Of a stretch of 64,000 nucleotides of DNA, positions 42,127-50,916 are shown in pieces. The notes beneath the pieces were generated by a model. That model was not told where the DNA came from. It saw only the letters and a list, made by a program, of their open reading frames with translations, and made no database searches. The DNA is from Pyrobaculum arsenaticum DSM 13514. GTDB lineage: Archaea; Thermoproteota; Thermoprotei; Thermoproteales; Thermoproteaceae. Positions within the stretch are counted from its first letter, which is position 1; every line of letters starts with the position of its first letter. The stretch covers positions 124,001 through 188,000 of the forward strand of contig NC_009376.1 in the NCBI RefSeq assembly GCF_000016385.1, in the 5' to 3' direction. The translations under genes were made by a program, and so were the position numbers.

Positions 42127-42981
42127 GTGGAGAAGGGCTTCCTCCGCCGCCTGTTGCAGGAGCTGGGGGCTGAGGAAAACGACGTAGTCTATGTAGACGA
42201 CCTCGTCGTTAAGGTAGATGGCTCTGCGTCGACTACCTCTAGGCTCCCCTTCCAGACGTGGGAAGACTTCGGGTGGAAAAACGTCGCCTCCGCCCTCAGC
42301 GATCTGCGAGTCAAATTCGCAGAGCCCCTCCTCATGCTGGTCTCCGTCACGGCGCCCTTCATGGACGTGGCGGAGGAGATAATAGAGGGTGTGAAGGCGG
42401 CGGCAAGGCGCTTCTCCTTGCGCTACGTAGGCGGCGACCTAAACGAGGGGGTTGAGGCAGTTGTCGACGTGGTCATGGTGGGGAGGGCCCCCGCAAAGAT
42501 CGGCAGAGTGCCGAACCCTGGCGACCTCCTCATCACGATACCCCTCTTCGGCTACACGAGTATCGCGTATAAGTTTTGGCCTGCGGCCGCTCATCCAACC
42601 GTGAAGAGGGGGGTTGAGATGTTAAAGAGGCCTGAACCTACCTGGCCTCTGCCTCTGCTGGAATGCGTAACCGCAAGTATGGACTCCAGCGACGGGCTCG
42701 CCGATGTCCTCTGGGCTATGGCGAAGGGTGTGGACATAGTAGTAACGCAGCTACCCACTACTGACGACGTAGAGGCATTCGCCGAGGACCGCCAGCTTGA
42801 TCTAGAGGAGCTGGTGTTCAACGGCGGGGAGGAGTACCTCCCCGTATTTGCCATAAGGCCCAACTGCGAGGTGAAGCCGCCCTACGTCGCCTTCGCGGAA
42901 GTAAGGCCAGGTCAAGGGAACGTCTGGTGGCGGGACAAGCCCCTCCCGTGGCGGGGGTGGTCGTACTTCCGGCGCGGGTGA
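42127..42981 (+). CDS. thiL: Thiamine-monophosphate kinase
   Basis: About 284 residues. ENDVVYVDDLVVKVDGSAST at the N terminus, SDLRVKFAEPLLMLVSVTAP, RYVGGDLNEGVEAVVDVVMV and MDSSDGLADVLWAMAKGVDI are ThiL motifs in order (metal-binding aspartates, GGD, SSDGL). It phosphorylates thiamine monophosphate to the diphosphate, the cofactor of the 2-oxoacid oxidoreductases in this window. GTG at 42127 lies 2 nt after the upstream stop and is preferred to a longer frame running through that gene. Confidence 0.88.
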   Translation: MEKGFLRRLLQELGAEENDVVYVDDLVVKVDGSASTTSRLPFQTWEDFGWKNVASALSDLRVKFAEPLLMLVSVTAPFMDVAEEIIEGVKAAARRFSLRYVGGDLNEGVEAVVDVVMVGRAPAKIGRVPNPGDLLITIPLFGYTSIAYKFWPAAAHPTVKRGVEMLKRPEPTWPLPLLECVTASMDSSDGLADVLWAMAKGVDIVVTQLPTTDDVEAFAEDRQLDLEELVFNGGEEYLPVFAIRPNCEVKPPYVAFAEVRPGQGNVWWRDKPLPWRGWSYFRRG

Positions 42982-43013
42982 ACTCTTAATGTGTGTAAAA
43001 AGGACAGTGATGT

Positions 43014-43727
43014 GTGTGGTGGGCGATATTCTTCGCTGCGGTGACCGCCACGTTGCTAGTCCTAGTAGGGGTTTTTGTAGTACTTGCAGACGCCTATAAA
43101 GAGGCGCTTGAGGCGTACCGCCTTGCAAAATTCGCCCTCGACGAGTGGACCTCCCTTGTAGAGAGTCTCAACGCATCGGTGTGCCAAGGCGCCGAGGAGC
43201 TGGCCAAGAGGGCTCTAGCCGATCTCAACATCTCCCACTACCGCGAGCTAGGCCCCCTCTTAGGCAAAGCGCTTGAAGAGACTAGGCAAAAAACGCTGTT
43301 ACGGAAGCTAAACTACAGCTGGGCCTTCGAGGGAGATGTCTTCATCTGGAACGTTACAGTCAAGTGGCACAACGTGCGCCGGGCAGGAGGCGCGGTTAAC
43401 TGGCTTAGGCCATCTGAGCTGATAAACGCGGCTGAGTCCATAAAGGGAACCAGCTTCGACTTGACTTACTACACAGTGGAGGAGGCGCTGGCCCCACACG
43501 TGCCTAAAGGCGCCGTCTTGTATGGCGTTGTATACGGCCGCCTCTACGGCAACAGGAGCTACAGCGGCTTCCTAATAGGGGAGTACCGCCTATGGGACAA
43601 GACCCCGCTTAGATGTACAGGCGGCCGCCTCGAGGCGGCATTCTCGGCTGACCACTACGCCACTTTGGTTATAAACAGCACCGCGCCCTACGTCGACATA
43701 TACGAGGAGGTGTACATAGAGCGCTAA
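43014..43727 (+). CDS. Membrane-anchored extracellular protein, unrecognised
   Basis: A protein of 237 residues. One N-terminal hydrophobic helix (IFFAAVTATLLVLVGVFVVL) is followed by a helical stretch (YKEALEAYRLAKFALDEWTS) and a C-terminal region with several N-glycosylation-type sequons (NYS, NVT, NRS, NST). GTG at 43014 is about 25 nt below CTTAATG. Converges on rpiA with a 4-nt overlap. Function unknown. Confidence 0.65.
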   Translation: MWWAIFFAAVTATLLVLVGVFVVLADAYKEALEAYRLAKFALDEWTSLVESLNASVCQGAEELAKRALADLNISHYRELGPLLGKALEETRQKTLLRKLNYSWAFEGDVFIWNVTVKWHNVRRAGGAVNWLRPSELINAAESIKGTSFDLTYYTVEEALAPHVPKGAVLYGVVYGRLYGNRSYSGFLIGEYRLWDKTPLRCTGGRLEAAFSADHYATLVINSTAPYVDIYEEVYIER

Positions 43728-44395
43728 AAGCTTAAGATTGTCCCGTCTCGTCTGGCCACCAACACCACGGCATCTCTCCTCTTTGAAAAAATGCCACTCT
43801 CCACAACACCTGGCACAGCTTTTAGCCGGTCCTCAGCAGAGGCGTCAAGGGGGCCGGGCGGAGTCCAATCAACTATGTAGTTCCCGTTGTCAGTTACCAC
43901 GGGCCCCAGCTTCCCCTCGCCGGTCCTCAGCCGGGCGGAGCCGCCGAACTCCCTCTCAATCCTCCTAGCTACGAAGCGCCACGCCCAAGGCACCACCTCA
44001 ATAGGCACGGGGCTGGCCTTTGGGATCCTCTCCACGAGCTTGTGTTCCTCTATCAACACGACGAACATGTCAGCGGCGTAGTCTACGATCTTCTCTCTGA
44101 GAAGCGCCCCACCCCTCCCCTTGAGGATGAGCTTATCTCGCGTCACCTCGTCGGCGCCGTCAACGGCTAAGTCAACGTGGTCAACCGCCCACATGGGCCT
44201 AAGCGCATTGCCGAGCCCCACCTCCTGAGCCAATATTTCACTATCAACGGAGGTGGGGACTAGGACAACCCCATCAATTCTGGCCTCTGCCAGGGCCTTT
44301 ATGAACTCCCGAGCCGTCGTCCCGGAGCCCAGCCCCACCACCATTCCTGGTTTCACCAACTTCACAGCTTCTCTAGCCAAAGTAGCCTTCGACAT
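43724..44395 (-). CDS. rpiA: Ribose-5-phosphate isomerase A
   Basis: A protein of 223 residues. VVGLGSGTTAREFIKALAEA, VDLAVDGADEVTRDKLILKG, KGRGGALLREKIVDYAADMF and TDNGNYIVDWTPPG are RpiA motifs, with the catalytic acid and lysine present. It interconverts ribose-5-phosphate and ribulose-5-phosphate. ATG at 44395 is about 23 nt below TTTTTAAAAA. Monocistronic. Confidence 0.95.
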   Translation of the reverse strand: MSKATLAREAVKLVKPGMVVGLGSGTTAREFIKALAEARIDGVVLVPTSVDSEILAQEVGLGNALRPMWAVDHVDLAVDGADEVTRDKLILKGRGGALLREKIVDYAADMFVVLIEEHKLVERIPKASPVPIEVVPWAWRFVARRIEREFGGSARLRTGEGKLGPVVTDNGNYIVDWTPPGPLDASAEDRLKAVPGVVESGIFSKRRDAVVLVARRDGTILSF

Positions 44396-44428
44396 GGAGA
44401 TGCGAAAAACCAGGTTTTTAAAAACGGG

Positions 44429-44815
44429 CTACGGGAAGGCCTCTGCCGTGACCAATGCCCTCAGCACATCGCGTATACTTACCACGCCGATCACTCTGCC
44501 GCCCTCCACCACCGGTATGTGCCTAATGTTCTTCTCAATCATCTTGGCAGCTGTTGCTATCACTGTGTCGTCAGGAGAAGCAGTTACCAAGTTTTTTCTA
44601 GCCACCCGCTCAAGAGGTGTCTTGAAATCCACTTCCTCGGCCAGGAGTCTCACGATGTCGCGCTCTGTGATAATGCCGACGGGACTACCTGTTCTGTCTA
44701 CCACAACGACGCTCCCCACGTTAGACGCGTACATCTTGGCAACTGCGCACTCGATGGGCTCGTCGGCATAGCAGTAGACAAGGTGGTCCCTTCTTACAAG
44801 CTCTCTAATCTTCAT
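44429..44815 (-). CDS. CBS-domain pair protein
   Basis: A protein of 128 residues consisting of two CBS domains: first CAVAKMYASNVGSVVVVDRT to GSPVGIITERDIVRLLAEEV, then TVIATAAKMIEKNIRHIPVV to GRVIGVVSIRDVLRALV. Such pairs bind adenosine nucleotides. No effector domain is fused. ATG at 44815 is about 25 nt below CTTATAAAC. Confidence 0.92.
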   Translation of the reverse strand: MKIRELVRRDHLVYCYADEPIECAVAKMYASNVGSVVVVDRTGSPVGIITERDIVRLLAEEVDFKTPLERVARKNLVTASPDDTVIATAAKMIEKNIRHIPVVEGGRVIGVVSIRDVLRALVTAEAFP

Positions 44816-44911
44816 TGTAAAGATCTACGTGAGGGTTTATAAGTATTACCAAGTTAAACGAGTATACCTAGATAGAACATAAAAATTATTAGAGCAAACT
44901 CACTGAGGTCT

Positions 44912-46762
44912 GTGATACTACTTGAAATAGACATGGGGAAGAACAAAGTTGAGAAACAAGAAATAGACGCCTCGGGGCCGCTGGAAGCCGCTATTACGAT
45001 CCACAAAAAATACGAGACGTGGCGCCTTGATCCGCTATCCCCAGAAGCCCCTATAGTCTTCGGCATGGGCCCCTTCGTCGGGGGGAAGCTCTACGGCGTC
45101 CACCGCCTCATCTTCGTCTTCAAAAGCCCGCAGACAAAGACCCTACACGTTTCGGCCCTAGGAGGCGCCGCATACAAGGCAATGGGCATGGGCGCCCAGG
45201 CGGTGGCCATAAGAGGGAGGGCCGAGAAGCCCACCGCTGTTTTTATCGCAAACGGCCAAGTGGAATTCGCCGAGATTAAGCCAAGCGACGCCTACAACCT
45301 GATCAAAGAGCTCTACGAGACGCGCAGAGATTTCTTCATACAAAACGACGCAAGAGCCCTCGTGGTGGGCCCCGCCTCGTGGACGACGTACAACGGAGCC
45401 ATTGTTTCTGTAGATATAGACGTAAAGAAAGGGGAGTTTCGGCTGGGAGCGGAGGACTTCGCCGCCAGGGGAGGTCCCGGCACGGCGCTGGCCCAAGGCC
45501 ACAACGTCGTAGCCATCGTGGTAGGCGGCCCCAAGAAGCCGCTTTACGAAAAAGCGGCGGACGCAGAGGCGATAAACCAGCTTTTTAGGCAGAGGCTCGG
45601 GAAGCCCTACCTAGACGTGCTTAACGAAAAGACCGTGAAGTACAGATACGACCCCAAGATAGGGACCGGTGGCACCTTCGGCGTCAACTACCCCCACTAC
45701 CGCGACTTGCTCCCCCTCTTCGGCTACAAGTCGATATACATGCCGAAGGAGGAGAGGATCAAACACGCCGACCTCGTCCTAGAGCTGTTTTGGAAGCCGT
45801 TCCAAGTGGAGGTTTTCGAAAAGGCAAAAAGCTGGTACAACTGCGGCGAGCCCTGCCCCGTCGTGTGCAAAAAGGTGTGGAGAGGGAAAAAGGTCGATTA
45901 TGAATCATTCCACGCCGCGGGGCCCTTCATAGGCAACTACCTACTCCAAGAGGCCGTGCCGGTTGTGGACGAGATAGACAAGCTGGGCCTAGACGCCATA
46001 GAAATGGGCCACGTCATCGCATGGCTTTTCGACGCCGTTTACACGGGTCTGCTTAAGCCGGAGGAGGTGGGCCTCGACGACGTGCCGGCCTTCGACCCGT
46101 CCAGCTTCGACCCGGTTAAGGACTCGAGGAGAAACGCCAAGCTCGCCCTAGCGTTGGTGAGGAACTTCGTCAACAACTCCACCGACGTCCTGGCGCTTGT
46201 GGCCAAACACGGCATTAGAAAGGCGGCGCGGGAGCTGGAGAGGCGCTATGCGGACAGGGTAAGGGAGAGGGGGGTCCGGTTCAGGGACTTAGCCGTATAC
46301 GCCGCATACGGCGCCGAGGGGTACATGACCCCCAACTTCTACTGGGCGCCCGGGCTAGTCGCCCCCATGTACGTGCTGGGCAGGTACTGGACGAACTACA
46401 ACCCCACCTTTATGTCCCCCGAGGACTTCGCCAAGACCTCCTACGAGAGGGCGGTGGCCGAGGCGCTGGTGGACAACGCCGGCATTTGCCGATTCCACCG
46501 GGGCTGGGCAGAGCCCGTGCTCAAAGAGCTGTACCAGCTTGTCGGCGCCCGGCCCCCCGCCGCTCTCTACCGCGAAATCGCCTACTACGCAAAGCTCTCA
46601 GGCGCAGAGCCTATGCCATGGGAGTCCAAGAGGACGCGGGACTTAGTCTCCGCCCTAGCCAAGGAGCTGGGGAGCAAGGAGTGGAGGTTCGAAGACTACG
46701 ACGACTACTACGAATGGTGGATTAGGTTCAAGGAGGCACTGGATAAGTTAATACTTGCCTAG
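44912..46762 (+). CDS. gor: Tungsten aldehyde:ferredoxin oxidoreductase family, probable GAPOR
   Basis: A protein of 616 residues. AOR-family features are FVGGKLYGVHRLIFVFKSPQ, the pterin-contacting LGGAAYKAMGMGAQAVAIRG, Fe-S cysteines in YNCGEPCPVVCKKVWRGKK, and the last cluster cysteine probably in DNAGICRFHRG. CGEPCP with a following YESFHAAGPF resembles glyceraldehyde-3-phosphate:ferredoxin oxidoreductase more than plain AOR. It would oxidise GAP to 3-phosphoglycerate with ferredoxin in glycolysis, opposite to the FBP aldolase/phosphatase at 5.9 kb. GTG at 44912 is about 25 nt below ATAAAAATTATT. GAPOR versus other substrate is inference. Confidence 0.82.
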   Translation: MILLEIDMGKNKVEKQEIDASGPLEAAITIHKKYETWRLDPLSPEAPIVFGMGPFVGGKLYGVHRLIFVFKSPQTKTLHVSALGGAAYKAMGMGAQAVAIRGRAEKPTAVFIANGQVEFAEIKPSDAYNLIKELYETRRDFFIQNDARALVVGPASWTTYNGAIVSVDIDVKKGEFRLGAEDFAARGGPGTALAQGHNVVAIVVGGPKKPLYEKAADAEAINQLFRQRLGKPYLDVLNEKTVKYRYDPKIGTGGTFGVNYPHYRDLLPLFGYKSIYMPKEERIKHADLVLELFWKPFQVEVFEKAKSWYNCGEPCPVVCKKVWRGKKVDYESFHAAGPFIGNYLLQEAVPVVDEIDKLGLDAIEMGHVIAWLFDAVYTGLLKPEEVGLDDVPAFDPSSFDPVKDSRRNAKLALALVRNFVNNSTDVLALVAKHGIRKAARELERRYADRVRERGVRFRDLAVYAAYGAEGYMTPNFYWAPGLVAPMYVLGRYWTNYNPTFMSPEDFAKTSYERAVAEALVDNAGICRFHRGWAEPVLKELYQLVGARPPAALYREIAYYAKLSGAEPMPWESKRTRDLVSALAKELGSKEWRFEDYDDYYEWWIRFKEALDKLILA

Positions 46763-46822
46763 TGTCGAAACAAATTTCTTTGATAATCTAACGTTAAAAA
46801 AAGGTGGCTTACAAAGCCTCCC

Positions 46823-47658
46823 ATGACTAACCCCCAATTAGCCACAATGGTGCTAATAACAGTGCTAGGTATAGTGGCCTCCGCCCAATTGGTTAGTGCG
46901 CAGAGCGCTCCCAGCTATAGCTGGAACTGCCCAGAGACACCTATATATGGTAATAGCCCCTTTGTGAATACCAAAGAGTTGGGGGATGGATCAGTGTATC
47001 TGTTATAGTATGTCCTCAAAAACAGTACTATGTCTACTACGCAAACGACGGCACGTACAGGTGGGTTTGGATCCAACTTATGCGGGTGAATAGCGTGCCA
47101 AATACTTCCAATGGTTGGAAGCATACTACTGGCGGGATTGTGAAGGACAATGCTGTACCTACGCAGAGGGCTCGACACATATGCGCCTCATGGTACTCCT
47201 TAGATCTCAATTCTCAGTACTTAGTATATACGCTTTCTAGTAACTGCGTATACGGCCCCGCGATACCCGGCTCCACAGTTCCTAACAGCGGAGAATATAA
47301 TGTGGGGACGGTAACAAGGACTGTGACATTTAGTGTAAGCGCACAGGGTAAAGATCAAAGTGGTTCCGTTACCTTTTCACTGACCGAAAGTATTCCTAGG
47401 ATACAAGTGTCGCTGAATGTATTAGACGCAAGATCGGTTGAGTGGAGACAGTACATATACGACGGAGGCGATAGCTCCCTAGGAAATTCCTGGGGGTCAA
47501 TGTCGTGGGATTGGATGTACGCTCTTACAGTTCTAGCAAAGCCTAACAGCAACTTTTACTTAGGCGTATTAGGACAGGCTAGCTTCTGGAAGTGTAAGTT
47601 GTGGTGTCTATCAGTGGAGTATGACCAACCATTTGCAGCATGGTTTGTAAAGCCATGA
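46823..47658 (+). CDS. Secreted protein interrupted by a frameshift at a G tract
   Basis: The first part (46823-47008) encodes MTNPQLATMVLITVLGIVAS followed by AQLVSAQSAPS, a clear signal peptide, then ends at a TAG. A second open stretch, in another frame, runs from about 46985 to 47658 (VIVCPQKQYYVYYANDGTYR at its start, ending AAWFVKP). The two join in frame if the run of five G at 46981-46985 gains one G. The mature protein would have about 250 residues, rich in Ser, Asn, Tyr and Trp, with few charges, a typical surface protein. Either a pseudogene, a sequencing slip, or a phase-variable gene. Confidence 0.65.
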
Positions 47659-48446
47659 AATTGAGGAAGTTCTACGTAGTAGTCGCGGTTGTCCTCGCCT
47701 TGGTAGTGGGTATACCTGCCTCTATCTATTTCGTGCTGAAGCAACCGCCTGGGGTGAAAACAACAGTAGATGTCTTTGCTTGCGACTTGGCTAATGAGTC
47801 AGGCATGTTGATGCTCAAAAAGCCGTGCGAAGGCAACTATGTCAAGGTGGCCAGCTTTGTGATCAACAAGACCTACCTCAAGTACGAGATAGCCGATCGG
47901 CTGAAGCTAGAGACCACAGCAGAGGACATATGGTTGGGCATGACCACCGTGGATGAGGTAGTTAACGGCAGGAGCAGGGAGTTCAGAGTAGGAAACGAGA
48001 CGTATAGTAAAGCGCCTGAGAACTGGGTTCCGCCCCCGTTCCGCGCCGCACTTGCCAGTTTAGTAAAGAAATACCCGTGGCTCTCCGAAGCCTACATAGT
48101 AAACGGCGGGATTTTCAGAGGCAAGGTATTTGAGCCAGAGGCAAATCAAACAGTGATAGGATTTGTGTTCAGCGCCCTCCAGCCCTTCTGTGGCAAATCC
48201 TTCGATACCGGCCCTGGCGGCGGCATAATAAACAGATATGACGGCTGTTGGTTCACCGCGCTCCTCCTCATCAACAGGATGCGGCTAGTAGTATTCGACG
48301 TGAGCTTAGAGCTAGTTAACATAGACAACGCGCTTGAAATACAGGAGAGAGGCGGCGAGATAAAAATAGGGGGTGGCGCAGTGGGTATGCTAATGAAGGC
48401 TGTAAACAACGCCACTAGGCTTTTAGAAGAGGCGCTGGCCAAGTGA
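47655..48446 (+). CDS. Membrane-anchored extracellular protein, unrecognised
   Basis: A protein of 263 residues. An N-terminal basic start and hydrophobic helix (YVVVAVVLALVVGIPASIYF) anchor an outside domain that contains sequons (NES, NKT, NET, NQT, NAT) and cysteines (FACDLANESG, KKPCEGNY, QPFCGKSF, YDGCWF), possibly disulfide-bonded. ATG at 47655 overlaps the stop of the preceding secreted-protein gene (ATGA), so the two are coupled and may form a surface complex. Confidence 0.7.
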   Translation: MKLRKFYVVVAVVLALVVGIPASIYFVLKQPPGVKTTVDVFACDLANESGMLMLKKPCEGNYVKVASFVINKTYLKYEIADRLKLETTAEDIWLGMTTVDEVVNGRSREFRVGNETYSKAPENWVPPPFRAALASLVKKYPWLSEAYIVNGGIFRGKVFEPEANQTVIGFVFSALQPFCGKSFDTGPGGGIINRYDGCWFTALLLINRMRLVVFDVSLELVNIDNALEIQERGGEIKIGGGAVGMLMKAVNNATRLLEEALAK

Positions 48447-48448
48447 AT

Positions 48449-48802
48449 TTAATGGGGGTGCCTCGGCTCGTGGACTAATTCCGGCGGGAACTCCGCCAGC
48501 TCTCCCCTTCTGAGCTTTTCCAAGGCTTCCTTCAGAGTGGCCCCATCTGCGAGGTATATACGCACCCCCCGGCTTCTCAGCGCCTGGTACGCCGGCCTCC
48601 CAATCTCCTTGGTGATCACCACGTCGGGCTTCAAGGCTACGATGGCCTCCCACCTGTGCCGGAAGCCCCGCATAACCTCCTCGTTCGTAAGAATCTGTAC
48701 CCCGCCGTCTGTCACAACAGCGAAGTAGGGAGCTTCGCCGAACTCCTCAGACACAGGCGACTCCAACCCCCTCGGCTCTTCCACGGGCACCAATATGCGC
48801 AT
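48449..48802 (-). CDS. NifX/NifB-domain (FeMo-cofactor-binding-like) protein
   Basis: About 117 residues. MRILVPVEEPRGLESPVSEE followed by FGEAPYFAVVTDGG is the dinitrogenase iron-molybdenum cofactor biosynthesis domain (NifX, MTH1175-like); KPDVVITKEIGRPAYQALRS and RGVRIYLADGATLKEALEKL complete it. These domains bind Fe-S or metal clusters. No nif genes are present; neighbours porGDAB are Fe-S enzymes. I prefer ATG at 48802 over 48847 because TATCTATAG then lies about 25 nt upstream. A C-terminal His-rich tail (HEPRHPH) may bind metal. Confidence 0.82.
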   Translation of the reverse strand: MRILVPVEEPRGLESPVSEEFGEAPYFAVVTDGGVQILTNEEVMRGFRHRWEAIVALKPDVVITKEIGRPAYQALRSRGVRIYLADGATLKEALEKLRRGELAEFPPELVHEPRHPH

Positions 48803-48911
48803 GTCGTCGTAGCGACATGTAGCTATAGATATGCTATTTGGCGCCATGTGAAATACATTTAGCTTTCTAGCAAAAAAGATAAGGTTAAATATACAGCTTC
48901 AATATATGCCG

Positions 48912-49433
48912 ATGATAGAAATTAGGTTTCACGGACGCGGAGGCCAAGGAATGGTCACAGCGGCCCAGGTGCTGGCTACTGCCGCCATAATAGAGGGAAA
49001 ATACGCCCAAGCATTCCCCGAGTTCGGCCCCGAGAGGAGGGGAGCCCCCGTTAAGTCCTACCTCCGGATATCCGACAAGCCGATATACACCAGGGAGCCA
49101 ATACTCCGCCCAGACGTAATAGTTATAGCGGACCAGTCCCTGTTCAGAGCCGAAAACCCGCTGGAGGGCTCCAAGGAGAACACAATACTGGTGGTAAACG
49201 GCGCCTACAAGACCCCCCTAAAGACTTATTACGTTGATGCAACTTCGCTCTCGATGAAAATCCTGGGAAGGCCGGTAGTCAACACCGCCATGATAGGCGC
49301 CGTGGTCAGAGCCACGGACCTAGTAACCCTCAGATCCGTCGCAGAGGCCTTGAAAAAGTTCTTCACCGGCAGGCTCTACGACCTCAACATAAAACTGGTA
49401 GAGACGGCATACCAAGAGACAGCGGAGATATGA
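48912..49433 (+). CDS. porG: Pyruvate:ferredoxin oxidoreductase gamma subunit
   Basis: About 173 residues. MIEIRFHGRGGQGMVTAAQV opens the gamma domain, with FPEFGPERRGAPVKSYLRIS and VIADQSLFRAENPLEGSKEN typical of PorG. It binds CoA-related or structural parts of the four-subunit enzyme. ATG at 48912 is 23 nt below TTAAATATA; an in-frame ATG at 48906 is too near. The porGDAB genes overlap one another by 4 nt. Confidence 0.92.
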   Translation: MIEIRFHGRGGQGMVTAAQVLATAAIIEGKYAQAFPEFGPERRGAPVKSYLRISDKPIYTREPILRPDVIVIADQSLFRAENPLEGSKENTILVVNGAYKTPLKTYYVDATSLSMKILGRPVVNTAMIGAVVRATDLVTLRSVAEALKKFFTGRLYDLNIKLVETAYQETAEI

Positions 49434-49738
49434 CCCTCTCCAAGGCAACAGAGCTCCCAATCGGCGCCGTAGTAACGGAGCCGGGGTCAACACGCCGCAA
49501 CATCACCGCCGGCTGGCGGGCGTTGCGCCCCGTCATACACGACGACAGGTGCGTAAGGTGCCAGCTCTGCTGGCTCTACTGCCCCGAGGGCACCATCGTC
49601 GAGTTGAAGGGCATATTTAAAGTGGGCAACAGGACATACGACACGAAATACGAGATAAACTATGACTACTGCAAAGGTTGCGGCATCTGCGCAAACGAGT
49701 GCCCCACGAAAGCGATAGAAATGGTGCCAGAGACATGA
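49430..49738 (+). CDS. porD: Pyruvate:ferredoxin oxidoreductase delta (ferredoxin-like) subunit
   Basis: A protein of 102 residues carrying two 4Fe-4S motifs: DRCVRCQLCWLYCPEG and YCKGCGICANECPTKAIEMV. It relays electrons from the catalytic core to ferredoxin. The N-terminal 40 residues (AVVTEPGSTRRNITAGWRAL) are typical of PorD. Overlaps porG and porA by 4 nt. Confidence 0.94.
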   Translation: MTLSKATELPIGAVVTEPGSTRRNITAGWRALRPVIHDDRCVRCQLCWLYCPEGTIVELKGIFKVGNRTYDTKYEINYDYCKGCGICANECPTKAIEMVPET

Positions 49739-50916
49739 TGCAGGTCCAAAAAACCAAACACATAGAGGCCCTTACAACCAACTACGCCGTGGCATACGCC
49801 GTAAAGGCGGCGGACGTAGACGTAATTGCGGTATATCCCATCACGCCGCAGACCACCATCGTTGAGAAGATCTCCGAATTTGTCGCAAACGGCGAGCTAA
49901 ACGCCGAGCTCATCCACGTAGAAAGCGAGCACTCCGCCCTCTCCGCGGTGGTGGGCGCCGCCGCTACGGGGGCCAGGGTCTTCACCGCCACCTCCAGCCA
50001 AGGCCTCGAGCTGATGCACGAGGTGTTGCACATCGCCGCAGGTATGAGGCTACCGATTGTGATGGCGGTGCCCTCTAGGACCCTATCAGCGCCGATTAGC
50101 ATACACGGCGACTACAGCGACTTGATGAACGCAAGAGATACAGGCTGGGTCATCTACATCGCCGCCTCGGCCCAAGAGGCATACGACACGGTGATACAAG
50201 CGTTCCGCCTTGCAGAGTCCGTGTCACTACCCGTGATGGTGTCCTACGACGGCTTCCTCATGTCCCACACAGTGGAGCCGGTGGAGCTCAACGACGAGGA
50301 GGAGGTAAGGAAGTTCCTCCCCCGCGCCGTGAGGCCCTACACCCTAAACCCCAAGCGGCCAGTCACTATGGGCCCACTGGCGTCGCCTGACTGGTACTAC
50401 GAGTTCAAATACCAGCAAGTCTTGGCGTTGAAAGAGGCCTACAAGGTTGCTAAGGAGGTGGACTCCGAGTACGGCCGCCGCTTCGGGAGGAGCTACGGCG
50501 TCGTCGAGACCTACCGCATGGAAGACGCCGACTACGCCATTGTGGCCTACGGCGGAGCCTCATACGGCAACGCCCGGGCCGCGGCGGACCTAGCCAGGAA
50601 AAGGGGCATCGCCGCAGGCGTGGTACGCGTGAGGCTGTACCGCCCCTTCCCCACAGCCGACGTCCTCAAGGCCCTCGACGGCGTTAAGGCCTTCGCCGTG
50701 GTGGACAGGGCAATAATGTTCGGCAGCCCCGCCGAAGGTCCCCTATACAAGGACATAGCCACAGCCATGTACATGCACGGGATCGACAAGCCAGCCCTCG
50801 GCGTCATACACGGCATAGGACAGCGGACTATGTACGTAGAAGACATGTACAAAATATATACCATGCTGAGAGAAAACCCAAGAAAAGAGGTGGTATTCCT
50901 GGGGGTGAGGGTATGA
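49735..50916 (+). CDS. porA: Pyruvate:ferredoxin oxidoreductase alpha subunit
   Basis: A protein of 393 residues. VIAVYPITPQTTIVEKISEF holds the YPITP motif; HVESEHSALSAVVGAAATGA contains the catalytic glutamate region and TSSQGLELMHEVLHIAAGMR the pyrimidine-side loop. It binds pyruvate and TPP with PorB. Tandem ATG ATG at 49735/49738 give two possible starts. Confidence 0.94.
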   Translation: MMQVQKTKHIEALTTNYAVAYAVKAADVDVIAVYPITPQTTIVEKISEFVANGELNAELIHVESEHSALSAVVGAAATGARVFTATSSQGLELMHEVLHIAAGMRLPIVMAVPSRTLSAPISIHGDYSDLMNARDTGWVIYIAASAQEAYDTVIQAFRLAESVSLPVMVSYDGFLMSHTVEPVELNDEEEVRKFLPRAVRPYTLNPKRPVTMGPLASPDWYYEFKYQQVLALKEAYKVAKEVDSEYGRRFGRSYGVVETYRMEDADYAIVAYGGASYGNARAAADLARKRGIAAGVVRVRLYRPFPTADVLKALDGVKAFAVVDRAIMFGSPAEGPLYKDIATAMYMHGIDKPALGVIHGIGQRTMYVEDMYKIYTMLRENPRKEVVFLGVRV

